NCBI RefSeq assembly: GCF_000384155.1
Contig: NZ_KB913031.1
Location: 620,001-684,000, forward strand
DNA from: Methylophilus sp. 42
GTDB taxonomy: Bacteria > Pseudomonadota > Gammaproteobacteria > Burkholderiales > Methylophilaceae
Length of the DNA stretch: 64,000 bases
Direction: 5' to 3'
The notes under the pieces are model-generated. The model was given only the letters and a program-made list of their open reading frames with translations. It did not search any database and was not told where the DNA came from. Shown here piece after piece: positions 19,318-27,737 of the stretch. Position 1 is the first letter of the stretch; each line of letters begins with the position of its first letter. A program made the translations under genes and the position numbers.

Positions 19318-19333
19318 TGAGATAAGTTGCTGC

Positions 19334-21514
19334 TTAAATCTTTTCCAGCTTGGCGTATTCCAGCATCAGCGTTTTCAGACCAGCACTGCCAAAATTCACC
19401 TTAATTGCCAGGTCATTGGCGTTGCCTTCATAGCTCACCACCACGCCCTCACCAAATTTGCCATGACGCACGCTCTGGCCAATCTTAAACGGGTAGCTGG
19501 ATTGTGCGCTGCTTGCTTGCACTGGCTGCGCATTGTATTGCCCACCTGCGGCATAAGGTTTGGCGACTGGTTTGCTATTCAAGCGCTTGGTCAGATCTGC
19601 GGGGATTTCATCGATAAAGCGTGAGGCAATACCGTAACGCACTTGCCCATGCAGCATACGGCTTTGGGCATACGTGAGGTAGAGACGTTGGCGTGCACGT
19701 GTGACGGCCACATACATCAGGCGGCGTTCTTCTTCCAGGCCTCCATTTTCGTAAGCAGCTTGCTCATGCGGGAACAAGCCTTCCTCTACACCGCCGATAA
19801 ACACGCTGTGAAACTCCAGGCCTTTTGCCGCGTGTACCGTCATCAGCTGCAAGGCTTCATGCCCGACATCAGCCTGATGGTCACCGGCTTCCAGGCTGGC
19901 ATGGTTTAGAAACTGCGTCAGCTGGTCGGCATCTTCATCCATATTATGGTGATTGCCCAAGGACTGATTGCTAAATGCCACGGCGGCAGTGACCAGTTCC
20001 TGCAAGTTTTCGATGCGGTCTTCGCCTTCCTTGTCATTCTGGTAGTGCGCCATCAGGCCACTCAGGTTGATCACCATTTCAGCCATCTCACCCAATGTGA
20101 TGCCATAGCCATGGTCCACCATCTGCCTGATCAGGGCGACAAAGCCATCCAGCCCCTTGCTGCCTAGTTTGCCCTCGCCGACTTTATTGGTGGCGGCTTG
20201 CCATAAACTGCATTCGTTCTGGCGGGCGGCTTCTTGCAGTTGCTCCAGTCCGCGCGCACCTATGCCGCGTGGCGGAAAATTGACGATGCGCAATAAGGCG
20301 GTATCGTCGTTGGCATTGGCAATCAGGCGCAAATAAGCCAGTGCGTGCTTGATTTCGGCGCGTTCGAAAAAGCGCAGGCCACCATAGACGCGGTAAGGGA
20401 TATTGGCTGAAAACAAGGTGTGCTCAAGAATGCGTGACTGCGCATTGCTGCGATAGAGCAGGGCCATGTCGCCCAGTGGCACACCTTCTTTTTGCAGCAT
20501 GTTTACTTCATCGACAATAAACTGCGCTTCGTCGGTGTCGTTATAGGCTTCATAAATGCGAATCGGCTCACCCTTGCCCGCAGACGTCCACAAGTTTTTA
20601 CCCAAGCGGTTGCGGTTATTGGTGATGATGGCATTCGCCGCATCGAGAATGTTGCTGTGCGAGCGGTAGTTTTCTTCCAGCTTGACGATATTTTGCACAT
20701 TAAAGTCGCGCTGGAAGTCGCTCATATTGCCAACACGGGCACCGCGGAAGGCATAAATACTCTGGTCGTCATCGCCCACAGCAAAAATGCTGTTGTGCGC
20801 GCCACCCAGTAATTTCAGCCATAAATATTGCAGGCGGTTGGTATCCTGGAACTCATCGACCAGGATGTATTGAAAACGCTGCTGGTAATGAGCGCGGATA
20901 TGCGGCTCACGCTCCAGTAGTTCGTAGCAACGCAAAAGCAGTTCGGCAAAGTCAGCCACACCCTCACGGTTACATTGCTGGTCATAGGCAGCATAAATCT
21001 CGCGCAACTTCTGGCTATGGCCGTCATAGGCATCCACCGTCTCCGCGCGCAAGCCTTCCTCTTTGCAGCTATTGATATAGCCCATCACTTGCTTGGGTGG
21101 ATATTTCTCATCATCCACATTCATGGCTTTCATCACGCGCTTGATGGCAGACAGCTGGTCTGCGGTATCCAGAATCTGGAAGGTGCTTGGCAATCTGGCT
21201 TCGCGGTAGTGCGCACGCAACATGCGGTTACATAAACCGTGAAAAGTGCCTGCCCACATGCCGCGCGTGTTGATCGGCAACATGCTGGTCAAACGCGTCA
21301 GCATTTCTTTAGCTGCCTTGTTGGTAAAGGTCACGGCCATCAGGCCCATGGGCGAGGTTTGGCCAGTTTGGATCAACCAGGCGATACGCGTCGTCAGCAC
21401 CCGTGTTTTACCGCTGCCAGCACCTGCCAGAATGAGCGCAGAAAGATGCGGCAGGGTGACCGCTTGCAGTTGTTTATCGTTGAGACCCTGGAGAAGATTG
21501 GTTTCAGATTGCAT
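19334..21514 (-). CDS. uvrD: ATP-dependent DNA helicase II
   Basis: A 726-residue superfamily 1A helicase acting in nucleotide-excision and mismatch repair. All motifs are present: LAGAGSGKTRVL (Walker A), TFTNKAAKEM, VDEFQDTN, VGDDDQSIYAFRGA, LEENYRSH, LMTVHAAKGLEF and VAVTRARQRLYL. The C-terminal tail (VRHGKFGEGVVVSYEG to the end) is the UvrD/PcrA RNA-polymerase-binding type, which separates it from Rep. Confidence 0.96.
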   Translation of the reverse strand: MQSETNLLQGLNDKQLQAVTLPHLSALILAGAGSGKTRVLTTRIAWLIQTGQTSPMGLMAVTFTNKAAKEMLTRLTSMLPINTRGMWAGTFHGLCNRMLRAHYREARLPSTFQILDTADQLSAIKRVMKAMNVDDEKYPPKQVMGYINSCKEEGLRAETVDAYDGHSQKLREIYAAYDQQCNREGVADFAELLLRCYELLEREPHIRAHYQQRFQYILVDEFQDTNRLQYLWLKLLGGAHNSIFAVGDDDQSIYAFRGARVGNMSDFQRDFNVQNIVKLEENYRSHSNILDAANAIITNNRNRLGKNLWTSAGKGEPIRIYEAYNDTDEAQFIVDEVNMLQKEGVPLGDMALLYRSNAQSRILEHTLFSANIPYRVYGGLRFFERAEIKHALAYLRLIANANDDTALLRIVNFPPRGIGARGLEQLQEAARQNECSLWQAATNKVGEGKLGSKGLDGFVALIRQMVDHGYGITLGEMAEMVINLSGLMAHYQNDKEGEDRIENLQELVTAAVAFSNQSLGNHHNMDEDADQLTQFLNHASLEAGDHQADVGHEALQLMTVHAAKGLEFHSVFIGGVEEGLFPHEQAAYENGGLEEERRLMYVAVTRARQRLYLTYAQSRMLHGQVRYGIASRFIDEIPADLTKRLNSKPVAKPYAAGGQYNAQPVQASSAQSSYPFKIGQSVRHGKFGEGVVVSYEGNANDLAIKVNFGSAGLKTLMLEYAKLEKI

Positions 21515-21635
21515 GTGATTATTATCGCATGATGTGCAGGGGAATTTGATGGATTGTTTGGTCGGATGCTGTGTCGCTACGGCGTTGGCTGGGTGTGGGA
21601 TTGTAGGAAAGGATTGTTCTTTAGGTTTAGGAGTT

Positions 21636-21683
21636 TCTTTTCGCCTTTTCGGCGAGTTACTTTTCTTTGCTTGCCCAAAGCGA
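21636..21683. repeat. Partial third copy of the repeat-arm end
   Basis: The stretch TTTCGCC..CGGCGAG..ACTTT..GCTTGCCC here matches, inverted, the outer end of the right arm at about 22210-22256, so the left side carries an extra truncated copy before the main left arm. Confidence 0.5.
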
Positions 21684-21705
21684 AGACTATTCTATGATCG
21701 ATCTG

Positions 21706-21946
21706 TTTCGCCTCTAGGCGACCGTTCTTTCTTATGCTTGTCCATAAGAAAGAAGGCAAAGAACAAGACACCCCAGCTTCCGCTTTTATCCTGTGCTACT
21801 CGGATTGCCGGGCGCCCATCGAAACTCGCCCTGACAAGCCACACAAGACGTGGCTTGTTGCGGAGCTCAGACAGCCGATGGTCGAAGACTCCCGTCAACC
21901 CTGCGTTGCTCGGCGCGGCAGATGGGGACCCCGAACACCATGCGAC
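21706..21946 (+). repeat. Left arm of a large imperfect inverted repeat
   Basis: About 240 bp that recur inverted and diverged at 22025-22255. The best-conserved block is a perfect 17-bp match (CCATCGAAACTCGCCCT at 21816-21832, its complement at 22124-22140). Next to it is a perfect 8-bp hairpin (ACAAGCCA, 21834-21841, with TGGCTTGT, 21851-21858). Frames open on both strands here but show no codon structure or recognisable protein. Confidence 0.7.
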
Positions 21947-22024
21947 TGCAACCATTAGTGAATTGAAGAAAAAAGAATCTGTTTTTGAACCGTCTACATT
22001 TATGCAATGTGAGTTTGGCGAGAT

Positions 22025-22255
22025 CAATCCCATTCCATCACGCTGAGTAGCGGAGACTAAGTGGGGGTAGTCGGCCATCGGTTGTTCGAGTTCCGCGGTG
22101 GCTTGCGTTTTGTGCAAGCCGCTAGGGCGAGTTTCGATGGACGCCCACTTTGTTGAGCAACGCAAGGGAGCCGAAGGCCGTGATGGCTGGGTGCCCTCCT
22201 TTTGGTTACTTTTTTGGGGCAAGCATCAGAAAGTGGCTCGCCGAGAGGCGAAAAA
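22025..22255 (-). repeat. Right arm of the large imperfect inverted repeat
   Basis: Inverted partner of the arm at 21706-21946 with an ~80-bp spacer. Its own hairpin (GGCTTGC at 22100-22106, GCAAGCC at 22114-22120) lies at the equivalent place but has a different stem sequence that still pairs perfectly, which suggests selection on structure. Confidence 0.7.
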
Positions 22256-22371
22256 GTACTACATCAATCCGTCAGCGCGTGAAGTCTACAGAGTTACTTA
22301 TCCCTACGGTTTCAATCAAGTTCCCATGCCCATCCGCACTCAATTAGATTTATGGTGATAAATTATCGGAA

Positions 22372-22503
22372 CTTTTCAAAACGCAGAAGACTCATATCAG
22401 CACGATGATGATGAATCATCTTTCCGCTTCTTTCCTCCCTGAGCGGAAGCCTTTACGATGAGGCCTGTTGCCCCGATTTACCCCTTAATCGGGGCTTTTT
22501 TTG
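22372..22503 (+). ncRNA. Candidate small RNA with TTTCCTCC loop
   Basis: A strong plus-strand terminator (22470-22502) has no plus-strand gene before it. Upstream are three ordered hairpins: GATGAT/ATCATC (22404-22420), TTCCGCT/AGCGGAA (22422-22448) with a 13-nt loop holding the anti-Shine-Dalgarno-like TTTCCTCC (22431-22438), and GCCT/AGGC (22449-22464). This is the layout of a trans-acting small RNA. The 5' end is a guess; an AT-rich TGGTGATAAATTATC near 22353-22367 could be a promoter. No family recognised. Confidence 0.45.
22470..22502 (+). terminator. Rho-independent terminator, plus strand
   Basis: A 9-bp stem GCCCCGATT (22470-22478) with its complement (22487-22495) and seven T. On the minus strand no T tract follows the stem, so it does not serve trmL but a plus-strand transcript. 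Confidence 0.82.
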
Positions 22504-22513
22504 CCTATTACTT

Positions 22514-22978
22514 TCACACGCCCCCGGGGAACCCGGTTTGACGCCAGGCTTCATACAGCAAAATGGCGGCTGAGTTTGACAGGTTGAGGCTGCGGCTGTG
22601 CGGCAGCATCGGTAGCCTGACGCGATGTTCTGGCGCAAATTGTGCGCGGATGTCTTCTGGCAAGCCGCGCGATTCTGGTCCAAATACAAAGACATCTTCA
22701 TCTTTAAACTGTAAATCAGTGTGTCGCGTACTGCCTTTGGTGGTGAGTGCAAACATGCGCTTGTCCTGTAATGCTTGCTGGCACTCTGCCCAGTTCTCGT
22801 AGACGGTGAGTTCGGCGTATTCGTGGTAATCCAGTCCTGCGCGCTTGAGGTGTTTGTCAGAGAGCTCAAAGCCTAAGGGCTTGACCAGGTGCAGTTTTGC
22901 GCCGGCATTGGCACATAAGCGTATGATATTTCCCGTATTGGGCGGAATTTCGGGTTCGAAAAGGACGATATGAAACAT
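22514..22978 (-). CDS. trmL: tRNA (cytidine/uridine-34 2'-O)-methyltransferase
   Basis: A 154-residue SPOUT methyltransferase that methylates the wobble ribose of leucine tRNAs. Seen are the start FHIVLFEPEIPPNTGNIIRL, the FGPESRGLP loop and the trefoil-knot end PHSRSLNLSNSAAILLYEAWRQ. Length equals E. coli TrmL. It runs divergently from mshE. Confidence 0.95.
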   Translation of the reverse strand: MFHIVLFEPEIPPNTGNIIRLCANAGAKLHLVKPLGFELSDKHLKRAGLDYHEYAELTVYENWAECQQALQDKRMFALTTKGSTRHTDLQFKDEDVFVFGPESRGLPEDIRAQFAPEHRVRLPMLPHSRSLNLSNSAAILLYEAWRQTGFPGGV

Positions 22979-23067
22979 TTTTTGCAGCTTGTTTACAAAC
23001 GTAAGGGTAGAATGTTGGTGATATGATAGACGAAGAAAAGTCTATATAGATAAATAATTACAACGCC

Positions 23068-24774
23068 ATGGCTCGTCCCGAGAAAATTAGATTAGGTGAA
23101 ATTCTGGTCAGACAGAATTTCATGACCCAAGCTCAGCTCGATCAGGCGCTGGAAGAACAGCGCAAGTCGGGTCGTCGCCTGGGGCGCGTGATTGCTGAAA
23201 AAGGCTACGCCAATGAGCGGCAAATTGCCGAGGCTGTCGCTTCTCAGTTGAATATCCCATTTTTGGACCTGGGCCAGTACGAACTGGACGTGAAGCAGGT
23301 TCAAAAACTCCCTGAAGTTCAGTCGCGTCGTTTCCGCGCCATCCTGCTCGAAGAGCGTCCCAATAGCTTCCTGATCGCGATGGTTGACCCATCGGATGTG
23401 TATGCGTATGACGAGTTGGTCAGGCTGCTCAAACGCGACATTGATATTGTCGTCGTGCAGGAAAGTCTGCTTATGCAGACCATTGACCGCTCTTATCGCC
23501 AGACCGAGCAAATCTCTTCACTGGCGCTGGAGCTGCAAGAAGACCTCGCCGCCAGCAATGTTGATCTTGCCAGCCTGATGGGCGTTGATCTGGGCATAGA
23601 TGACGCGCCTGTTGTTAAGCTGTTGCAGACTATTTTTGAAGATGCCGTACAGGTGCGCGCGTCTGACGTACATATTGAGCCACAAGAAAATAAACTGCTG
23701 ATCCGTTTTCGTATTGATGGTGTGATGCACTTTCAGACGCAATCGGATAGCAAGATTGCCACTGCGCTGGTGATGCGCCTCAAAATCATGGCTGGCCTGG
23801 ATATCTCAGAGAAACGCTTGCCGCAAGATGGCCGCTTTGGCTTTACCGTAAAAGGCCGCGCGGTGGATATGCGTATTTCTACCATGCCTACCCAGTATGG
23901 CGAGACCGTGGTGATGCGTTTGCTGATCCAGAATACCGGGCATTTCCAGTTAGATAAATTAGGCATGCCGCCGGACTTGCTGGCACGTTTCCGTAAAATG
24001 ATTGGCCGTCCAAGCGGCATGGTGCTGGTCACTGGTCCGACCGGTAGTGGTAAAACCACTACCCTGTATTCTGCGCTGAGTGAGTTGAATACACCAGAGA
24101 CCAAGGTGATTACCGTAGAAGACCCGGTGGAGTATCGTTTGCCGGGCATTATTCAAACCCAGGTCAACGAAAAGATTGAGCTGGATTTCCCCAAGTTGTT
24201 GCGCGCTATTCTGCGTCAGGACCCGGACATTGTGCTGGTGGGTGAGATGCGTGACGAGGAAACTGCCCAAACCGGTTTGCGTGCTTCTATGACCGGCCAT
24301 TTGGTGCTATCAACATTGCATACCAACGATGCTTCCACCGCCCCAGTGCGTTTGATCGATATGGGCGTACCGCGCTTTATGGTCGCCATGTCGCTGTTAG
24401 GCGTATTGGCGCAACGGTTGGTGCGACTCATTTGCCCACATTGCGCCGTCGAGCATACACCAACTGAGTCAGAGTCGGTCTGGTTAAATCAGGTCATACA
24501 GCAACCGGATGTGGTGACGAATTTCCGTCATGGTAAAGGGTGCCAGCACTGTAACCGCACCGGTTATTTGGGGCGCGTTGGTTTATACGAATTCTTAGAG
24601 ATGACTGATGAATTGGCAATGGCAGCCAATATGCCGGATACCAATGTATTCATTAAAAAGGCGCGCGAGCGACTCAAGGGAAAAACCCTGCGCGACCAGT
24701 CATTGCAACTGGCGATAGACGGTAAAACCACGCTCGATGAAATCATGCGTGTCGACAATCAGTTTGAAGAATAA
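23068..24774 (+). CDS. mshE: MSHA pilus assembly ATPase MshE
   Basis: A 568-residue GspE/PilB-type hexameric ATPase that powers pilus extension. The N-terminus has two copies of the 24-residue MshEN cyclic-di-GMP motif, at 8-31 (starting RLGEILV) and 37-60 (starting RLGRVIAEKG); the first has asparagine where the usual mid-motif glycine stands. The ATPase has GPTGSGKTTT, the Asp box, LVGEMRDEETA and a four-cysteine zinc site (CPHC..CQHC). First gene of the msh locus, 20 bp before mshG. Confidence 0.93.
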   Translation: MARPEKIRLGEILVRQNFMTQAQLDQALEEQRKSGRRLGRVIAEKGYANERQIAEAVASQLNIPFLDLGQYELDVKQVQKLPEVQSRRFRAILLEERPNSFLIAMVDPSDVYAYDELVRLLKRDIDIVVVQESLLMQTIDRSYRQTEQISSLALELQEDLAASNVDLASLMGVDLGIDDAPVVKLLQTIFEDAVQVRASDVHIEPQENKLLIRFRIDGVMHFQTQSDSKIATALVMRLKIMAGLDISEKRLPQDGRFGFTVKGRAVDMRISTMPTQYGETVVMRLLIQNTGHFQLDKLGMPPDLLARFRKMIGRPSGMVLVTGPTGSGKTTTLYSALSELNTPETKVITVEDPVEYRLPGIIQTQVNEKIELDFPKLLRAILRQDPDIVLVGEMRDEETAQTGLRASMTGHLVLSTLHTNDASTAPVRLIDMGVPRFMVAMSLLGVLAQRLVRLICPHCAVEHTPTESESVWLNQVIQQPDVVTNFRHGKGCQHCNRTGYLGRVGLYEFLEMTDELAMAANMPDTNVFIKKARERLKGKTLRDQSLQLAIDGKTTLDEIMRVDNQFEE

Positions 24775-24794
24775 ACCTTTAAAAAGCCACGCCT

Positions 24795-26009
24795 ATGCCA
24801 ATGTTTGAATATAAAGGACGTACCGACGATGGCATGATGGTCAGCGGAGTACAAGAAGCGGCTGACCTCGACGCATTGGGTGCAGCGCTCATACTCTCCA
24901 AAATTACTCCGATTGAAATCAAGCAAAAAGCGGCTGGTGCCGTTGCCTTTAATTTGTTTGAAGAAAAAGTCACCAGCCTGGATGTCATGCTATTCAGTAA
25001 GCAGATGTATACCTTACTCAAGGCTGGTATCCCAATTATGCGTGCCTTAGCGGGTATTCAAAGCTCGGTTGGTAATGCCAAGCTGGCGCAAGTGGTTGGC
25101 CAGCTAAGAGTGAGTTTGGACTCTGGCCGCGAATTGTCAGTCGCTATGACTGAACACCCTAAAGTGTTTGATAGTTTTTATATCAGCATGATCCGTGTCG
25201 GTGAAGGCACGGGTAATCTGGATAATATCTTTTTGCGGCTGGCCGAGCATATTGAATTTGAGCGCTTTATGCGCGGGCAAATCAAATCTGCGTTGCAATA
25301 TCCAACCTTCGTGCTCATCGCGATGGCGATTGCCATTGTCGTGATTAACGTGATGGTGATTCCGCAGTTTGAAAAAGTATTCGCCAACATGCATGCAGAT
25401 TTACCATTCGTCACCAAAATGTTGATCGCGTTTTCCAGTTTTATGCGTAATTACTGGTTTGTGCTGATTGGCATGATTGTGGCTATCGTCTGGATGTTCA
25501 AATCGTACACAAGTACAGATAGCGGGCGTGCTCAATGGGATCGTCACAAGATGCGTATCCCGATTGCGGGAAAAATTATTTTCAAAGGTACCATGGCCAG
25601 ATTTGCGCGTACCTTTGCTTTATCTACACGTAGCGGTTTGCCGATTCTTTCGGCTTTGCGTCTGGTCTCGCAGACGGTTGAGAATGATTACCTCGGAGCC
25701 AAAATTCTCAGTATGTCTGCTGGCATTGAGCGCGGTGAGACCATTTTAAGAACCGCCACGCAAACCGGCGTGTTTAATCCACTGGTGTTACAAATGATTG
25801 CCGTGGGCGAAGAGTCTGGCTCGCTCGATGATTTAATGCAAGAAGTTGCCGATATGTATCAAGCTGACGTGGAATATGACGTTAAGACATTAGGTGCGCA
25901 AATCGAACCGATTTTGATTATCTTCTTGGGTGCCTTGGTGTTGGTGTTAGCACTGGGTGTGTTCTTGCCGATATGGGATATGAGTTCGGTGATGTTGAAG
26001 GGTAGTTAA
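24795..26009 (+). CDS. mshG: MSHA pilus platform protein MshG
   Basis: A 404-residue GspF/PilC-type inner-membrane platform protein with two GspF domains and three membrane helices (about 168-190, 220-240 and 375-395). Typical stretches are MFEYKGRTDDG at the start, FSKQMYTLLKAGIPI and EESGSLDDLM. It probably works with the MshE ATPase to extract and insert pilin subunits. Confidence 0.92.
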   Translation: MPMFEYKGRTDDGMMVSGVQEAADLDALGAALILSKITPIEIKQKAAGAVAFNLFEEKVTSLDVMLFSKQMYTLLKAGIPIMRALAGIQSSVGNAKLAQVVGQLRVSLDSGRELSVAMTEHPKVFDSFYISMIRVGEGTGNLDNIFLRLAEHIEFERFMRGQIKSALQYPTFVLIAMAIAIVVINVMVIPQFEKVFANMHADLPFVTKMLIAFSSFMRNYWFVLIGMIVAIVWMFKSYTSTDSGRAQWDRHKMRIPIAGKIIFKGTMARFARTFALSTRSGLPILSALRLVSQTVENDYLGAKILSMSAGIERGETILRTATQTGVFNPLVLQMIAVGEESGSLDDLMQEVADMYQADVEYDVKTLGAQIEPILIIFLGALVLVLALGVFLPIWDMSSVMLKGS

Positions 26010-26068
26010 TCATTTGCTCTGGCATATAAATGGTTTGTGATGCGTGATGAATATGGACCAAAATTGTC

Positions 26069-26084
26069 TGGCATAGATTTTGCT
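26069..26084 (+). promoter_or_regulatory. Sigma-54-type promoter of the MSHA pilin operon
   Basis: TGGCAT (26069-26074), five bases and TTGCT (26080-26084) match the RpoN -24/-12 consensus (TGGCAC-N5-TTGCW) with one change. The start point would lie near 26095, about 60 bp before the pilin ATG. Confidence 0.62.
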
Positions 26085-26158
26085 GATGGGTAATTAACGC
26101 AGTTATAACCTGCCGCTGTGATGATAAGGGCAGGGACTTTTGATTAGGAGTCTGAGTA

Positions 26159-26602
26159 ATGAAAAAACAAGCTGGTTTTACATTGGTTGAATTGGTAGTG
26201 GTAATTGCAGTATTGGGTATTTTGGCAGCAACGGCTTTACCTAGATTTGTTAACGTGCAATCAAATGCGCGAGTGGCAGCGGGTAATGGCCTGGCGGCTT
26301 CTTTGCGATCAGCTGCCAATCTGGCACGTGCATCGTGGATTGCAGCTGGAAGTCAGGCTGCTCAAGTACAAGTGCAAATGGATGGTCAGGCCGTCACAGT
26401 AAATGCTGCAGGATGGCCAACTGCGGATGCGCCTGGTATCACTGCAGCCTTACAACAGTTAGATGGGCAGTTTGTAGGTGGTTACAATAATGGTACTGCG
26501 ACATATACCGTGGGTGGTTTTGCCGCGTGTACCGTTGTTTATACTGCGGCAGATGGACGTGTGGTCACTAACCTTAGCCCGGCAAATTGCGGCGGTAACT
26601 AA
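26159..26602 (+). CDS. mshA: MSHA-type major pilin, MshA/MshB-like
   Basis: A 147-residue type IV prepilin: a short leader MKKQAG cut before FTLVELVVVIAVLGILAA (glutamate at +5), then PRFVNVQSNAR, the pattern of MshA/MshB after the helix. A C-terminal cysteine pair (FAACTVVY..PANCGG) would form the usual disulfide loop. An AGGAG ribosome-binding site precedes the ATG. As first gene behind the sigma-54-type promoter it is probably the major subunit; only one MshA/B-type gene is present. Confidence 0.82.
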   Translation: MKKQAGFTLVELVVVIAVLGILAATALPRFVNVQSNARVAAGNGLAASLRSAANLARASWIAAGSQAAQVQVQMDGQAVTVNAAGWPTADAPGITAALQQLDGQFVGGYNNGTATYTVGGFAACTVVYTAADGRVVTNLSPANCGGN

Positions 26603-26610
26603 TTGTTAAG

Positions 26611-27084
26611 ATGCGATATGTTACGCAGGGATTCACTTTAGTTGAGCTAGTGGTTGTGATTGCTTTAACTGGAATACTGGTAGCAGTCGCCGCCCCTAGA
26701 TTTGCAAGTGGTGATGTCTTCGAAACCCGCGGTGACGCGGGTTTACTTTCTTCTACGCTGCGTTATGCGCAGAAAACGGCCATCGCTCAGCGCAAAAGAG
26801 TGTTTGTGATACACAACGATGCAGTCGAGCCCAATACGGTCAGTTTATGTTTTGATCCTAATTGCGGCGCGGCGCAGGTGGTGATTAACCCGGAGACCGC
26901 AGGGGCGTATGTGCTCACTTTTTCGCGTAGTGTTGTCGTTCAATCTTCTAATAAAGGATTGGGGTTTGATGGCTTGGGCCGTGCGGTCCCCGATGAGTTG
27001 GCTACCTATACCGTGACTAATCGCAAAAATGCCTTACAGTCTGTGGGCATTTCGGTCGAAGCAAACACAGGCTATATTCACTAA
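26611..27084 (+). CDS. mshC: MSHA minor pilin MshC-like
   Basis: A 157-residue prepilin with leader MRYVTQG cut before FTLVELVVVIALTGILVA. It starts 8 bp after mshA. The rest resembles GspH/FimT-type minor pilins (TLRYAQKTAIAQRKRVFV). Position and size match MshC. Minor pilins of this kind probably prime assembly. Confidence 0.78.
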   Translation: MRYVTQGFTLVELVVVIALTGILVAVAAPRFASGDVFETRGDAGLLSSTLRYAQKTAIAQRKRVFVIHNDAVEPNTVSLCFDPNCGAAQVVINPETAGAYVLTFSRSVVVQSSNKGLGFDGLGRAVPDELATYTVTNRKNALQSVGISVEANTGYIH

Positions 27085-27107
27085 CAAACCATTTGGTGCT
27101 TAACCAA

Positions 27108-27737
27108 ATGAGGTATATGACTCAAACAGGCAATCACAACGACCATAAACACATACCAACCAGCAAACAAAACCATCGTGGTTTTTCGCTGGTTGAAATG
27201 GTCGTGTTTATTGTCATTGTGACCACTGCGATTGCCGGGGTCATTGGCGCGCTGGCGTTTATGAGTGGGCACTCAGCTGACCCGCTTGCGCGCAAACAAG
27301 CCATCGCGATTGCTGAATCACTCATGCAAGAAATCCAGCAAATGCCTTTTACCTTTTGCGATCCGGATGATCCGAATGCGTCTACGGCCAATACCTCGTC
27401 CGATTGCACGACTTCACAAGCCAACCTGGGTGGCCCCTCTCCGGCCGGAGAGAGTCGTTACGGTGCGACAAACCCCTTTGATAATGTGGCTGATTATGGC
27501 GGTTTTACCATGCCGGGTGGTGGCTGCACGGGTATTTGCCGTATTGGGGATGCAACCGCAATTGCAGGTTTAAATGCTTATTCAGCTTCTGTCGCTATCG
27601 CACAAGCCGGGGGGGCTGGCGCGTTTGCCGGGCTGCCAGCCGATGCTGTGTTGCAAATCGTTGTGACAGTGAACGGGCCAGCCAATACGGTGATCCGCCT
27701 CACGGGTTTTAAGGTTCGCTATGCGCCGCGCATTTAA
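27108..27737 (+). CDS. mshD: MSHA minor pilin MshD-like
   Basis: About 209 residues if the ATG at 27108 is used; ATG 27117 or TTG 27093 are also possible since no clear ribosome-binding site decides. A long leader (KQNHRG) precedes the cut before FSLVEMVVFIVIVTTAIAG. MshD-typical features are the block RKQAIAIAESLMQEIQQMPF and the cysteines FCDPDD and GGCTGICRIGD. Overlaps mshO by 17 bp. Confidence 0.8.
   Translation: MRYMTQTGNHNDHKHIPTSKQNHRGFSLVEMVVFIVIVTTAIAGVIGALAFMSGHSADPLARKQAIAIAESLMQEIQQMPFTFCDPDDPNASTANTSSDCTTSQANLGGPSPAGESRYGATNPFDNVADYGGFTMPGGGCTGICRIGDATAIAGLNAYSASVAIAQAGGAGAFAGLPADAVLQIVVTVNGPANTVIRLTGFKVRYAPRI

Noticed and set aside
21534-22222. Open frames of 170 codons (plus) and 176 codons (minus) between uvrD and trmL
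   Set aside because: They lie on the inverted-repeat arms, overlap each other on opposite strands and show no recognisable protein or ribosome-binding site.
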